Shown here: positions 44,942 through 52,995 of the stretch, piece by piece
Numbering within the stretch: the first letter of the stretch is position 1
How the letters are laid out: each line of letters opens with the position of its first letter
Notes under the pieces: model-generated
Database searches by the model: none
Told to the model about the DNA's origin: nothing
What the model saw: the letters and a program-made list of their open reading frames with translations, nothing else
NCBI RefSeq assembly: GCF_000337615.1
Contig: NZ_AOII01000032.1
Span: 26,867 to 90,866 of the forward strand
Direction: 5' to 3'
Source: Natrinema pallidum DSM 3751
GTDB lineage: Archaea; Halobacteriota; Halobacteria; Halobacteriales; Natrialbaceae
DNA length: 64,000 nt
Translations under genes and position numbers: made by a program

Positions 44942-44950
44942 GTTTGTTAT
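44942..44950 (-). promoter_or_regulatory. Glycan-region promoter element ATAACAAAC
   Basis: Minus-strand GGATAACAAACCCC, one base off the consensus. It lies 30 bases before the leader ORF and 71 before the membrane-protein gene. The rest of the 359-base divergent gap (44872-45230) has nothing else that I can support. Confidence 0.6.
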
Positions 44951-45230
44951 CCGGCACCTACCCTCGAAACCATATCGGGAGGCGAGCTCCACGCCGTACG
45001 GCCGGCGTCCCGCCCGGACGTTTGCCCTGCAGACCCCTCTCGAGCGCGTGCGCCGCGTTCGTTCGGCTGCAAACGGGGCGAGCGGGGACCGCCGCAGCCG
45101 AAGTATTCCGTCCCTATCGAGTCGGGACAGTCAGCTATGGATGCATTTCTCGAGCGCTGATCGATCAACGGTTCCGGTCGTTTTTGTAGTCGGTCGTGGT
45201 CCGCTCACTCGAGCGCGAGATGTCTTCACT

Positions 45231-46538
45231 ATGTCATCGATCCTTATCGACCGACTGACGGCCGACAGTGGAACCCTCGAGTGCTCGATTCGAGCCACGT
45301 CAGACCTCGAGCGGTTCTTCACCGACGAATCGTTCCGAACCGACTACGACGTCCCGATCGCGGCCGTTCCGGACGGCGTGCTCGCGATCCCGGTCCTCGC
45401 GCAGGTCTGTCCCGTCGCGTGGGCCAACGGGGCCGATATCTACGTCGACGAGGTCGACGCGACGTTCGCGCGCGCCCTCGCGGACGTGAAGACGACCCTG
45501 TGTGAGATGCACGACTTCCTCGACGGTGGGACCCTCTACGCGCGGCGGACCATCGACCCGGAACCGGAGCCGAGCGACGGGAGCGGACTGCTCTTTACCG
45601 GCGGCGTCGACTCGACGTGTTCGTACGTCCGCCACCGCGAGGAGTCGCCGACGTTGATCAGCATTCGGGGCTGGACGATTACCCCCAGCCCCGACGACGA
45701 CGAGAAGTGGGACGCGCTGCGAACGCGCGTTTCGCGGTTCGCCGACGATCACGACTGTGAGACCGCGTTCGTCGAGTCGAACATGCTTTCGTTTCTCGAC
45801 CATGCGATGCTGTTGGCCCATTACAAACGGCACGTCGACGGCGGCTGGTACAGTTCCGTCGGCCACGGGTTGGGGCTGCTCGGTCTCTGTGCCCCGATGG
45901 CCTACGCGCGTGGGCTGACGGATCTCTACGTCGCCGCGACTCACTGGGACGGCATCGACCTCGAATGGGGCTCGCGCCCCGATATCGACGAGCGCGTCCG
46001 GTGGACCGGGACACGGTGTCACCACGACGGCTACGAACTCACCCGACAGGAGCGCCTCGATGCCATCGCCGACTACGTCCGCAGCGAGGAGCCGACGCTG
46101 CGACTCCAGACCTGTAACGACCGCATGGACGGAAACTGCGGCGAGTGTGAAAAGTGTTACCGCACCGCTGTCGGACTTCGCCTTTCGGGCCTCGAGCCGG
46201 CCGATCACGGCTATCCGTTCGCCGAGGGGGACTACCGTCGGCTCCGGCGGTCGCTCGAGCGTGGCGAGTGGGTGCTCGGCCAGGACGAGCGTCACATGTG
46301 GGCGGACATCCGCGAGCGTGCCCGCGACACGGACCCGGCCACGCCGGCCGAACGGGCCTTCTTCGAGTGGCTCGCTGGCGTCGATCTGGACGACCTGATT
46401 TCGGCCTCCGAACCGCCGCTCACCCATCGGCTCCTCCGTGCTGGCGCGAGAAACGCCCCCGCACCCGTCTACAACACCGTGTACCCGGCCTGGGTGGCGG
46501 CGAAAACCGGCCTGCAACGCGTCCGTTCGGATCGATAG
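45231..46538 (+). CDS. PP-loop ATPase related to QueC
   Basis: A 435-residue protein. The PP-loop LLFTGGVDSTCSYV lies near residues 121-134 and would bind ATP and release pyrophosphate. Near residue 300 NCGECEKCYRT repeats the CxxCxxC zinc site found at the end of QueC (7-cyano-7-deazaguanine synthase). The N-terminal 110 residues and C-terminal tail are not those of QueC, and no other queuosine or archaeosine genes are near. In a glycan region it may form an amide, nitrile or similar group on a sugar, but this is inference. The ATG at 45231 matches the protein start best. Confidence 0.65.
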   Translation: MSSILIDRLTADSGTLECSIRATSDLERFFTDESFRTDYDVPIAAVPDGVLAIPVLAQVCPVAWANGADIYVDEVDATFARALADVKTTLCEMHDFLDGGTLYARRTIDPEPEPSDGSGLLFTGGVDSTCSYVRHREESPTLISIRGWTITPSPDDDEKWDALRTRVSRFADDHDCETAFVESNMLSFLDHAMLLAHYKRHVDGGWYSSVGHGLGLLGLCAPMAYARGLTDLYVAATHWDGIDLEWGSRPDIDERVRWTGTRCHHDGYELTRQERLDAIADYVRSEEPTLRLQTCNDRMDGNCGECEKCYRTAVGLRLSGLEPADHGYPFAEGDYRRLRRSLERGEWVLGQDERHMWADIRERARDTDPATPAERAFFEWLAGVDLDDLISASEPPLTHRLLRAGARNAPAPVYNTVYPAWVAAKTGLQRVRSDR

Positions 46539-46654
46539 CGTCGGCTCCGCCGCCTCGATCGGGCACCCGCTCGAGCCGCGTCGTTCCGCCTGCGTCCGGT
46601 CGCACTCCCACCACGCTTTTGCTTCGCTACGGGAAACTGTCCCACAGTATCGCG

Positions 46655-48049
46655 ATGACCGTCGAACTCGGCGATATGGCTTCCGTCCTGCTCGAGCACG
46701 CCCAAGACAAACTCGCCATCGTCGATACGGACGGCACCTACGTCTACCTCAACGCGGCGAGCGACCCGATCCTCGGCTACGAGCCGGCGGACCTCGTCGG
46801 CGAGCAGTCCGCGGCGTACATCCACCCCGACGACCGGCGGGCCGTCGCGGATCGGCTCGAGCAGGTCAGTGCGACGGGCGCGTCGGCGACGGTCCGCTAT
46901 CGCCACGCGACCGCGGACGGCGAGTGGGTGTGGCTGGAGAGTCGCGTGACGAACCTGCCGGATGCGGCGCTCGACGGCTACGTCGTCAGTTCGCGGGATA
47001 TCTCCGATCAGGTGACCGCGGAGCAGGAACGCCGCGACGCCGAGAGCAGACTGCGAACGATCGCCGGCACCGTCGGCGACGTGCTGTGGATGTTCAACGG
47101 CGACTGGTCGGAACTGCTGTTCGTCAACCCGGCCTACGAGGACATCTTCGGTCAGCCGGTCGCCGACCTCAAGGCCGACCCCCGGCAGTTCCTCGAGGTC
47201 GTTCATCCCGACGACATCCCGTGCGTCCGAGAGGCGATGGATCGCGCCTCGGCCGGCGAATCCGTCGACGTGGAGTATCGCGTCAACCCGGATGCGGAGT
47301 ACAGCCACTGGGTCTGGGTCCGCTCCGAACCGATCATCGAGGACGGCGAGGTCGTCCGCATCGTCGGCTTTTCTCGAGACATCACCGACCGGCGGCGACG
47401 GGAACGCCAGCTCGCGGTCATGGACAACCTGCTCCGGCACAACCTGCGCAACGACATGGCCGTCATCCTCGGCAACGCCGAGTGTATCGCCCGGGAGGGC
47501 GATACGGCGTCTCGTGGGCGGGCGGAGATCATCCGCACCCAGGGCCGGAATCTCCTCGAGAGCGCGGACAAACAACGCGACATCATCGAACTACTCACCG
47601 ACCGGGCCGTGCCGGAGCCGATCGATCTCGTCGCGGTCGTCACTGACGCGGTCGAGACGACCCGGGAGCGGTATCCGTCCGCGACGATCGAAACGACGCT
47701 GCCGGCGTCGGCGACCGCGACCACCCTCCACGAGATCGAGTTGGCCGTGGCGGAACTCCTCGAGAACGCCGCCCGGCACGAACCCGACGGTCAGCCGGAG
47801 CTGTCCGTTACCGTCCGCTCCACCCCGGAAACGGTCGATATCGTCGTTCGAGACAACTGCCCGCCGATTCCGGAGGTCGAGTTTCGCGTCCTGACTGGCG
47901 ACTGGAAGATGAACGACGTCTATCACACGTCCGGACTGGGGCTGTGGCTCGTCTACTGGACCGTCGATCTCTCCGGGGGCCGTATCGCCTTCGACCGAGC
48001 CGAGAACGGCAACACGATCACCGTGACGGTGCCGCGCAGTCGGTCCTGA
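46655..48049 (+). CDS. PAS-PAS sensor histidine kinase
   Basis: A 464-residue soluble histidine kinase. Two PAS domains (about 5-120 and 130-250) are followed by an H-box RHNLRNDM with the phosphorylated His near residue 262, typical of haloarchaeal kinases, and an HATPase domain ending GLGLWLVYWTVDLSGG. It has no membrane segment or receiver. The partner regulator is not adjacent. Its stop is immediately followed by the stop of the convergent phosphodiesterase gene with no gap. Confidence 0.88.
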   Translation: MTVELGDMASVLLEHAQDKLAIVDTDGTYVYLNAASDPILGYEPADLVGEQSAAYIHPDDRRAVADRLEQVSATGASATVRYRHATADGEWVWLESRVTNLPDAALDGYVVSSRDISDQVTAEQERRDAESRLRTIAGTVGDVLWMFNGDWSELLFVNPAYEDIFGQPVADLKADPRQFLEVVHPDDIPCVREAMDRASAGESVDVEYRVNPDAEYSHWVWVRSEPIIEDGEVVRIVGFSRDITDRRRRERQLAVMDNLLRHNLRNDMAVILGNAECIAREGDTASRGRAEIIRTQGRNLLESADKQRDIIELLTDRAVPEPIDLVAVVTDAVETTRERYPSATIETTLPASATATTLHEIELAVAELLENAARHEPDGQPELSVTVRSTPETVDIVVRDNCPPIPEVEFRVLTGDWKMNDVYHTSGLGLWLVYWTVDLSGGRIAFDRAENGNTITVTVPRSRS

Positions 48050-49642
48050 TCACTCCATATAGCCAAGTCCCTTCAGCCGGTCCGCCACGTCGTCGAAGTC
48101 CTCGTCGACCGCCTCGTCGCTCTCGATCCGACCCACCGTCGTCCGCTCGACCTTGGTCGCGGCCGGCGCGCTCTCGTCGTCGAAGGCGTCGAAGAGCACC
48201 CGCCCGTCCGCGTTGTCCGGTACTGGCTCGCCGATCCCGTGTAGCAGCGTCGGCGCGATGTCGACCACTCGAGCCCCGCGCAGGGTCGCGCCGGACGCGA
48301 TCGACGGGCCGCGACAGAGGACGATCCCGTCGTTGCGATGGCTCGCGTCGTAGGTCCCCGTCTCGCCACGGACCTCGGTTGCCATCCCGCTGCGGGATTC
48401 GTAAACACCGCGGCCACAGACCACCAGATCCGGCGATCCCTCGTCCGTCGGGAACAGATCGTCCCCGTCGTGGACGACCAGCAGCGGATCGCCGTCGTCG
48501 TCGGTGGCCGACTCGAACGCGGCCCTGAGATCGGCCTTTATCTCCGGCACTTCGCTCGGCGAGACGATGCCGCTGTCGAAACGCTCCGTGTCGTTGATAT
48601 AGCAGTTGCCCGTGTCGTGGACGAAGGCGACGGTACGGTCGTAGTCGACGTCGTAGAGGGCGTGATCGCCGGGAATCTGCTCGGCGACGGAGTCGACCAG
48701 CCGCCGGGGCAGCGACTGGACGAGGGTCTCCTCGGTGATGCCGACCCGGTTGAGCGCCCCGGTGATGGCGTCGCGAGAGATGCCGAGGCTCGCGAGCGCT
48801 CCGCGGGTGCCCTCGTCCTCGCGCCGGAACAGGTACCCCTCCTGCTCCAGGATGCGGTTGACGTAGACGAGTCCCTCGATCGGGCCGAAACCGTGGTCGG
48901 AGACGACGTAGAGGTCCGCGTCGTGGTCGTCCGTGTACGCCATCACATCGCCGAGTATCTCGTCGAGTTGCGCGTAGTGGGCGCGCAGTCGGTCCATGTC
49001 CCAGATGAGGTGCTGGAACCGGTCGGGCGCGGTGTAGACGAAGAAGAACAGCTGCCAGTCGTCGCCGGCGCGGTCCATCTGGATCTCCATGAGGTCGCGG
49101 CGTTTCGCGAGGACATCGTCGACGGCGTCCTCGAAGTCGTCCGGCCGGTCGGCGTACTCGGGATAGTCGAGGCTGATCTCGTAGTTCGGGATCCGGGAGT
49201 CGATCTCGGCTTGCAGCTCCGGCGGATGGGTAAACTCCCGGTCCGTCGAGGGCGTCATCATCCCCGTGACCATGGTGCCGTCGATCTCGCGGGCCGGATA
49301 CGTCATCGGGACGTTTCCGACGTGGGCCGGCCCGAGTTGATCCCAGAGGGCCGGCTGTGCGAGATCGCGGCTCGTATACATCTCGTGGCTGTATTCGGAC
49401 GAGAGGTTCTGGAAGCCGTAAATTCCGTGTTTGTCCGGCCACACGCCCGTGGCGATCGACGGCCACGCGAGCGGCGTCGTCGGCGGACGAGTGCTGTCGA
49501 GCGTTCCGGATGCACCCGCTTCGCGCATCCGAGCGAAGTTCGGGAGGATACCCTCGTCGCTCCATTGCTCGATGAGTCTCCACGGCACGCCGTCGAGTCC
49601 GAGCACGAACGCTCGCTCGGAGGAAGTCGTAGATCCGCTCAT
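48050..49642 (-). CDS. Alkaline-phosphatase-superfamily phosphodiesterase, second copy
   Basis: A 530-residue PF01663-like enzyme. It starts ERAFVLGLDGVPWRLIEQW with the first metal Asp, has AWPSIATGVWPDKHGIYGF with the catalytic Thr, and VVSDHGFGPIEG with Asp-His ligands. It ends RLKGLGYME, like the RLSDLGYL end of the copy at 25706. Both lie among glycan genes and share the ATAACAAAG promoter element. The substrate is unknown; transfer or removal of phosphate-linked groups on surface glycans is one idea. Confidence 0.85.
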   Translation of the reverse strand: MSGSTTSSERAFVLGLDGVPWRLIEQWSDEGILPNFARMREAGASGTLDSTRPPTTPLAWPSIATGVWPDKHGIYGFQNLSSEYSHEMYTSRDLAQPALWDQLGPAHVGNVPMTYPAREIDGTMVTGMMTPSTDREFTHPPELQAEIDSRIPNYEISLDYPEYADRPDDFEDAVDDVLAKRRDLMEIQMDRAGDDWQLFFFVYTAPDRFQHLIWDMDRLRAHYAQLDEILGDVMAYTDDHDADLYVVSDHGFGPIEGLVYVNRILEQEGYLFRREDEGTRGALASLGISRDAITGALNRVGITEETLVQSLPRRLVDSVAEQIPGDHALYDVDYDRTVAFVHDTGNCYINDTERFDSGIVSPSEVPEIKADLRAAFESATDDDGDPLLVVHDGDDLFPTDEGSPDLVVCGRGVYESRSGMATEVRGETGTYDASHRNDGIVLCRGPSIASGATLRGARVVDIAPTLLHGIGEPVPDNADGRVLFDAFDDESAPAATKVERTTVGRIESDEAVDEDFDDVADRLKGLGYME

Positions 49643-49698
49643 GCTTGTTGTATGAGACGTCGAAGACGCCTGTTGTCCGGGCGGTTGCCGAGTGAGCG

Positions 49699-49707
49699 CT
49701 TTGTTAT
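49699..49707 (-). promoter_or_regulatory. Glycan-region promoter element ATAACAAAG
   Basis: Minus-strand CTATAACAAAGCGC, 57 bases before the phosphodiesterase start. This implies a leader of about 30 bases. No leader ORF is seen here, unlike at three other sites. Confidence 0.6.
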
Positions 49708-49849
49708 AGAGCGGTTTCAGCCAACGGCCGCCTCGAGCCGTCGCTGTTCGGTGGCGTTAACTCGTCGGTTCGTGTGCGAGGCGGTCTCGTTGACCCTCGC
49801 TCGCCTCGCACGGCTCGCGGTCGTCAGCCGCCGGCCAAACAGGACATCC

Positions 49850-49858
49850 ATAACAAAG
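49850..49858 (+). promoter_or_regulatory. Glycan-region promoter element ATAACAAAG
   Basis: CCATAACAAAGCCA, 25 bases before the ATG of the mini-ORF at 49883. It is divergent from the element at 49699. Confidence 0.65.
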
Positions 49859-49882
49859 CCACCCGCCCACGACGGTCCGGAT

Positions 49883-49927
49883 ATGAGACGCATGCAATCG
49901 TGGTGGGATCCGTGGGTAGCGTCGTAA
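49883..49927 (+). CDS. 14-codon, tryptophan-rich leader ORF
   Basis: The first ATG at leaderless distance from the promoter opens MRRMQSWWDPWVAS, with three Trp in 14 residues. Its TAA shares one base with the ATG of the deacetylase gene (TAATG). The same length and arrangement occur at 27536 and 44912. Confidence 0.4.
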   Translation: MRRMQSWWDPWVAS

Positions 49928-50844
49928 TGTCGCTCGACGCGGAACTCGGCTGGGGCTTTCACGATTTTGCCACGCCGCCGGCGGACCGCGTCGAAGCCGG
50001 CCGCCGCGGCTGGTCGGTCATGATTGACTTGCTCGAGGAATTCGACGTCCCGGCGACGTGGGCCGTCGTCGGCCACCTCATGCTCGAGTCCTGTGACGGG
50101 ACCCACGCCGATCATCCGGCCCCCGACGGCTGGTTCGAGCGCGAACGGAACGCGTGGGCCGACCGCGAAGACCTCCGGTTCGGTCCTGCCCTCGTCGCCG
50201 ACGTACTCGCGTCCGACGCCGGCCACGAGTTCGCCAGCCACTCCTTTTCGCACGTCTTGTTCGGCCACCCGGAGACGGACCGCGAACTCGCCGACGCCGA
50301 ACTCGAGCGCAGCCGCGACCTCGCGGCCGACTGGAACCAGTCGATCGACTCGTTCGTCTATCCGCGCAACGACGTGGGACACCGAGACGTGTTGGCCGAC
50401 CACGGTGTGACGGCCTACCGTGGGCGGTCGCCGACCAGGGACGGCGTTCGGGGCGTCTTCGACTCGACGATTCGCGACCGTTCGATGCTGGTCGAACCGA
50501 CCGTCGACGAGTACGGCCTGGTCAACGTGCCAGCCTCGATGTTCCTCTTCGGGTTCGAGGGGCCGGCGCGGACCGTCGCCGAGTCGATCTGGGCGGACCC
50601 GATGGTCGCCCTGGCTCGCCGCGGAATCGACGAGGCGGCGCGCACTGACGGGCTCTTTCACATGTGGCTCCATCCGAACAACCTGACCCACGAGCGGGAC
50701 GACCGCCGCATGCGGGCGATCCTGTCGTACCTCGATCGCCAGCGGTCGGCGACCGACCTCACCGTCGAGACGATGGCCGATGTCGCCAGTCGCGTCGCGG
50801 GTCCCCGGAGTAGCGCCGAACGGGCGACGGCGAGCCGACGGTAA
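49927..50844 (+). CDS. Polysaccharide deacetylase (NodB-like)
   Basis: A 305-residue cytoplasmic-looking enzyme. SLDAELGWGFHDF at the start carries the catalytic Asp pair of NodB deacetylases in the archaeal form, FASHSFSHVLFG the metal His residues, and SFVYPRNDVGH and FHMWLHPNNL later motifs. It should remove an N-acetyl group from an amino sugar. The ATG overlapping the leader ORF stop is favoured; in-frame GTG codons at 49900 and 49912 would add residues GSVV that suit the first strand, so the start is uncertain. Confidence 0.85.
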   Translation: MSLDAELGWGFHDFATPPADRVEAGRRGWSVMIDLLEEFDVPATWAVVGHLMLESCDGTHADHPAPDGWFERERNAWADREDLRFGPALVADVLASDAGHEFASHSFSHVLFGHPETDRELADAELERSRDLAADWNQSIDSFVYPRNDVGHRDVLADHGVTAYRGRSPTRDGVRGVFDSTIRDRSMLVEPTVDEYGLVNVPASMFLFGFEGPARTVAESIWADPMVALARRGIDEAARTDGLFHMWLHPNNLTHERDDRRMRAILSYLDRQRSATDLTVETMADVASRVAGPRSSAERATASRR

Positions 50845-50919
50845 TCGCGGCCCAGTCGACGGTGCCCGCAGGCGGCCGAATGCGTCCGCTACTCGTCCGC
50901 TCGGGCGGGTACGGCGACG

Positions 50920-50928
50920 ATAACAAAG
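50920..50928 (+). promoter_or_regulatory. Glycan-region promoter element ATAACAAAG
   Basis: CGATAACAAAGCCC, 26 bases before the ATG at 50954, so the mRNA is predicted to be leaderless. It drives the three-gene operon 50954-53972. Confidence 0.65.
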
Positions 50929-50953
50929 CCCGCAGCCCGCCGAATGCGGGCAG

Positions 50954-52069
50954 ATGGCACGACCGTTTTTACATCGATGGACCGATTCGGATGCCCTCTC
51001 GCTGGGCCTCCTCGGGGTCGGCAACATCGGCATGGTACACCTGAAATCGGCGGTCGCGATGCCGGCCGTCGAGGTCGTCGCGGCCGCCGACGTACGGCCG
51101 GAGAATCGCGCTCGAGCCCGGAGCGCCGGCGTTTCCCGCACCTACGACGACTACGAGGCGTTGCTCGACGCGGAAGCCCTCGACGCGGCCGTCGTCGCCT
51201 TGCCGCCTTTCCTCCACGCCGACGCCGTCGAGCGGGCCGCCGAGGCCGGTGTCGACGTCTTCGTCGAGAAACCGCTCGCGCGCTCGACGGCGGAGGCCGA
51301 TCGGCTGCTCGAGATCGCCCGCGAGGCCGGGATCGCCGTCGGCGTCGACCACACGCTGCGCTACCAGCCGGATATGATGGGTGTCAAGGAGGCCTACGAC
51401 GAGGGCAGCGTGGGGCACGTTCCATACGCCTCGATCACGCGGCTCAACGACCATCCACTCGGTCGGCCCCCGGCCGGTGACGCGCCACCGGAGTGGCCCA
51501 TGGACCCCGACGCCGCCGGCGGCGGCTCCCTCGTCGAACTCGGCGTCCACTGCTTCGACGTCCTCGAGTGGCTGTTCGGCGACCTCGAGGTCAGGGACGC
51601 CTCGATGGGGCGGACGCTCGAGACCGAGGCCGAGGACGCCGCCACCGTGCTCATGGACGCGCCGGAGACGGGCACGACGATCACGCTCCACTGTGGTACC
51701 TATCAGTGGGAACAGCTCCCGGAAGTCAACACCCGGCTGCGTCTCGAGGGCGTGACGGGGACGATCAGCAATCGGGAGCACCTGCCGGCGAACTTCTACG
51801 CCGGCGCGGCGACGGCCGCGCTGTCGAACGTCGCGAGCCGGCTCACGAGCGACGAGCCGGACGTCTTCGGTCCGACCTTCTACCTGCAGGCCCACTACGA
51901 CGCCCTGGCTGCTTTCTGTGACGCGATTCGGGAGGGCCAGCGGCCGCCGGTCGACGGTACGGACGGCCGGCGAGCGATCGCACTCGCGGAAACGGCCTAC
52001 GACCTCGCCGCAGAGGGCGACGACGCAGGCGATATCGACGGCCTCGAAACCCCGGAGGTGTCCCCGTGA
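50954..52069 (+). CDS. Gfo/Idh/MocA oxidoreductase (copy 2)
   Basis: A 371-residue NAD(P)-dependent oxidoreductase. LGLLGVGNIGMVHLKSA is the Rossmann loop, LPPFLHADAVERAAEAG follows, and VEKPLARS holds the conserved EKP lysine. HTLRYQPDMMGVKEAY and ELGVHCFDVLEWLFG with its His belong to the catalytic domain. It is the first gene of an operon; its stop overlaps the GTG start of the DUF362 gene (GTGA). The substrate is probably a nucleotide sugar or sugar derivative. Confidence 0.88.
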   Translation: MARPFLHRWTDSDALSLGLLGVGNIGMVHLKSAVAMPAVEVVAAADVRPENRARARSAGVSRTYDDYEALLDAEALDAAVVALPPFLHADAVERAAEAGVDVFVEKPLARSTAEADRLLEIAREAGIAVGVDHTLRYQPDMMGVKEAYDEGSVGHVPYASITRLNDHPLGRPPAGDAPPEWPMDPDAAGGGSLVELGVHCFDVLEWLFGDLEVRDASMGRTLETEAEDAATVLMDAPETGTTITLHCGTYQWEQLPEVNTRLRLEGVTGTISNREHLPANFYAGAATAALSNVASRLTSDEPDVFGPTFYLQAHYDALAAFCDAIREGQRPPVDGTDGRRAIALAETAYDLAAEGDDAGDIDGLETPEVSP

Positions 52070-52995
52070 GCACCGCACCGGTCCGCGCGGCCGCCGTCGA
52101 CGCCGCCGAACGCCGCGGCGGTTGGATTCCCGATGTCGACGCCCGCATGGCCGCGCTCCAGTCGCCGGTTCGAACCGTTCTGGAGCCCGCCTTCGAGACG
52201 CTCGCCGAGGCCGACCGGGTGACGCTCGTTCCCGACGCACATTACCCCTTCCACCCGTCGTCGGGCATGGTCACCGATCCCGCCGTCGTCGGCGCGGTCG
52301 TCGCCCGTCTCGAGCGGGAGACGGGTGCCGACGTCGCGGTCGCCGGCGCGAGCGACGACCGCATCTCGTTCGACCGGACGGCGCGGTACCTCGGCTACGA
52401 GAGTCTTCTCGAGCGGTTCGAGGCGTCGCTCGTCGATCTCGCCGACGATTCGCACACTGGTGACGTCTGTGCGGTCGCGGACGAGCCGATCGCGCTCTCG
52501 GTCCCCAACCGCCTCGCCGAGGGGGCCGTGGTCGTGGTTCCGTCGCTCCGGCCGACCGAGAACGGGCCGGTCGCGGGTGCGATGCGGACGCTCGCTGCTC
52601 TCGTCGACTGTGACACGGGACCCGATCGAGCCCCTGTCGCGGCGACGCGGGCGATCGATCCCGCGGTCGCCGTCCTCGATGCGACGACCGCCTACGGCGG
52701 CGACCCCGTCGCGGGGAACGCGCTGTTCGCGGGCTCGGCCCCTGCCGTCGACGCCGTCGCGACCACCTTGCTCGGCCGCTCGCTCGCGGCCGACGGGGCG
52801 CTCGAGACCGCACGCGGCGACCGCGGGCCGATCTCCGTCACGGGCGACGCCGACTTCGAGGCGCTGCGAGCGCGAATCCCCGACGGCGAGCTCCCCCCGG
52901 CGGACGACACCCATCCTGCCGTGTCGACTGCCTACCGCGTCTACGCGGCGGTGGCCGGCGACGCCGTCCCGCCGCAACTCGAGGGCGACCGATGA
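52066..52995 (+). CDS. DUF362-like protein
   Basis: A 309-residue protein, GTG start, fused by 4-base overlaps to the genes on both sides (GTGA, ATGA). RVTLVPDAHYPFHPSSGMVTDP, GADVAVAGASDDRISFDRTARYLG (in parts) and AILD-like AVAVLDATTAYGGDP resemble the DUF362 family, whose bacterial members often carry an iron-sulfur domain. No cysteine cluster is present here. The function is unknown; the tight overlap with an oxidoreductase and an epimerase suggests a step in making the same sugar. Confidence 0.7.
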   Translation: MSTAPVRAAAVDAAERRGGWIPDVDARMAALQSPVRTVLEPAFETLAEADRVTLVPDAHYPFHPSSGMVTDPAVVGAVVARLERETGADVAVAGASDDRISFDRTARYLGYESLLERFEASLVDLADDSHTGDVCAVADEPIALSVPNRLAEGAVVVVPSLRPTENGPVAGAMRTLAALVDCDTGPDRAPVAATRAIDPAVAVLDATTAYGGDPVAGNALFAGSAPAVDAVATTLLGRSLAADGALETARGDRGPISVTGDADFEALRARIPDGELPPADDTHPAVSTAYRVYAAVAGDAVPPQLEGDR

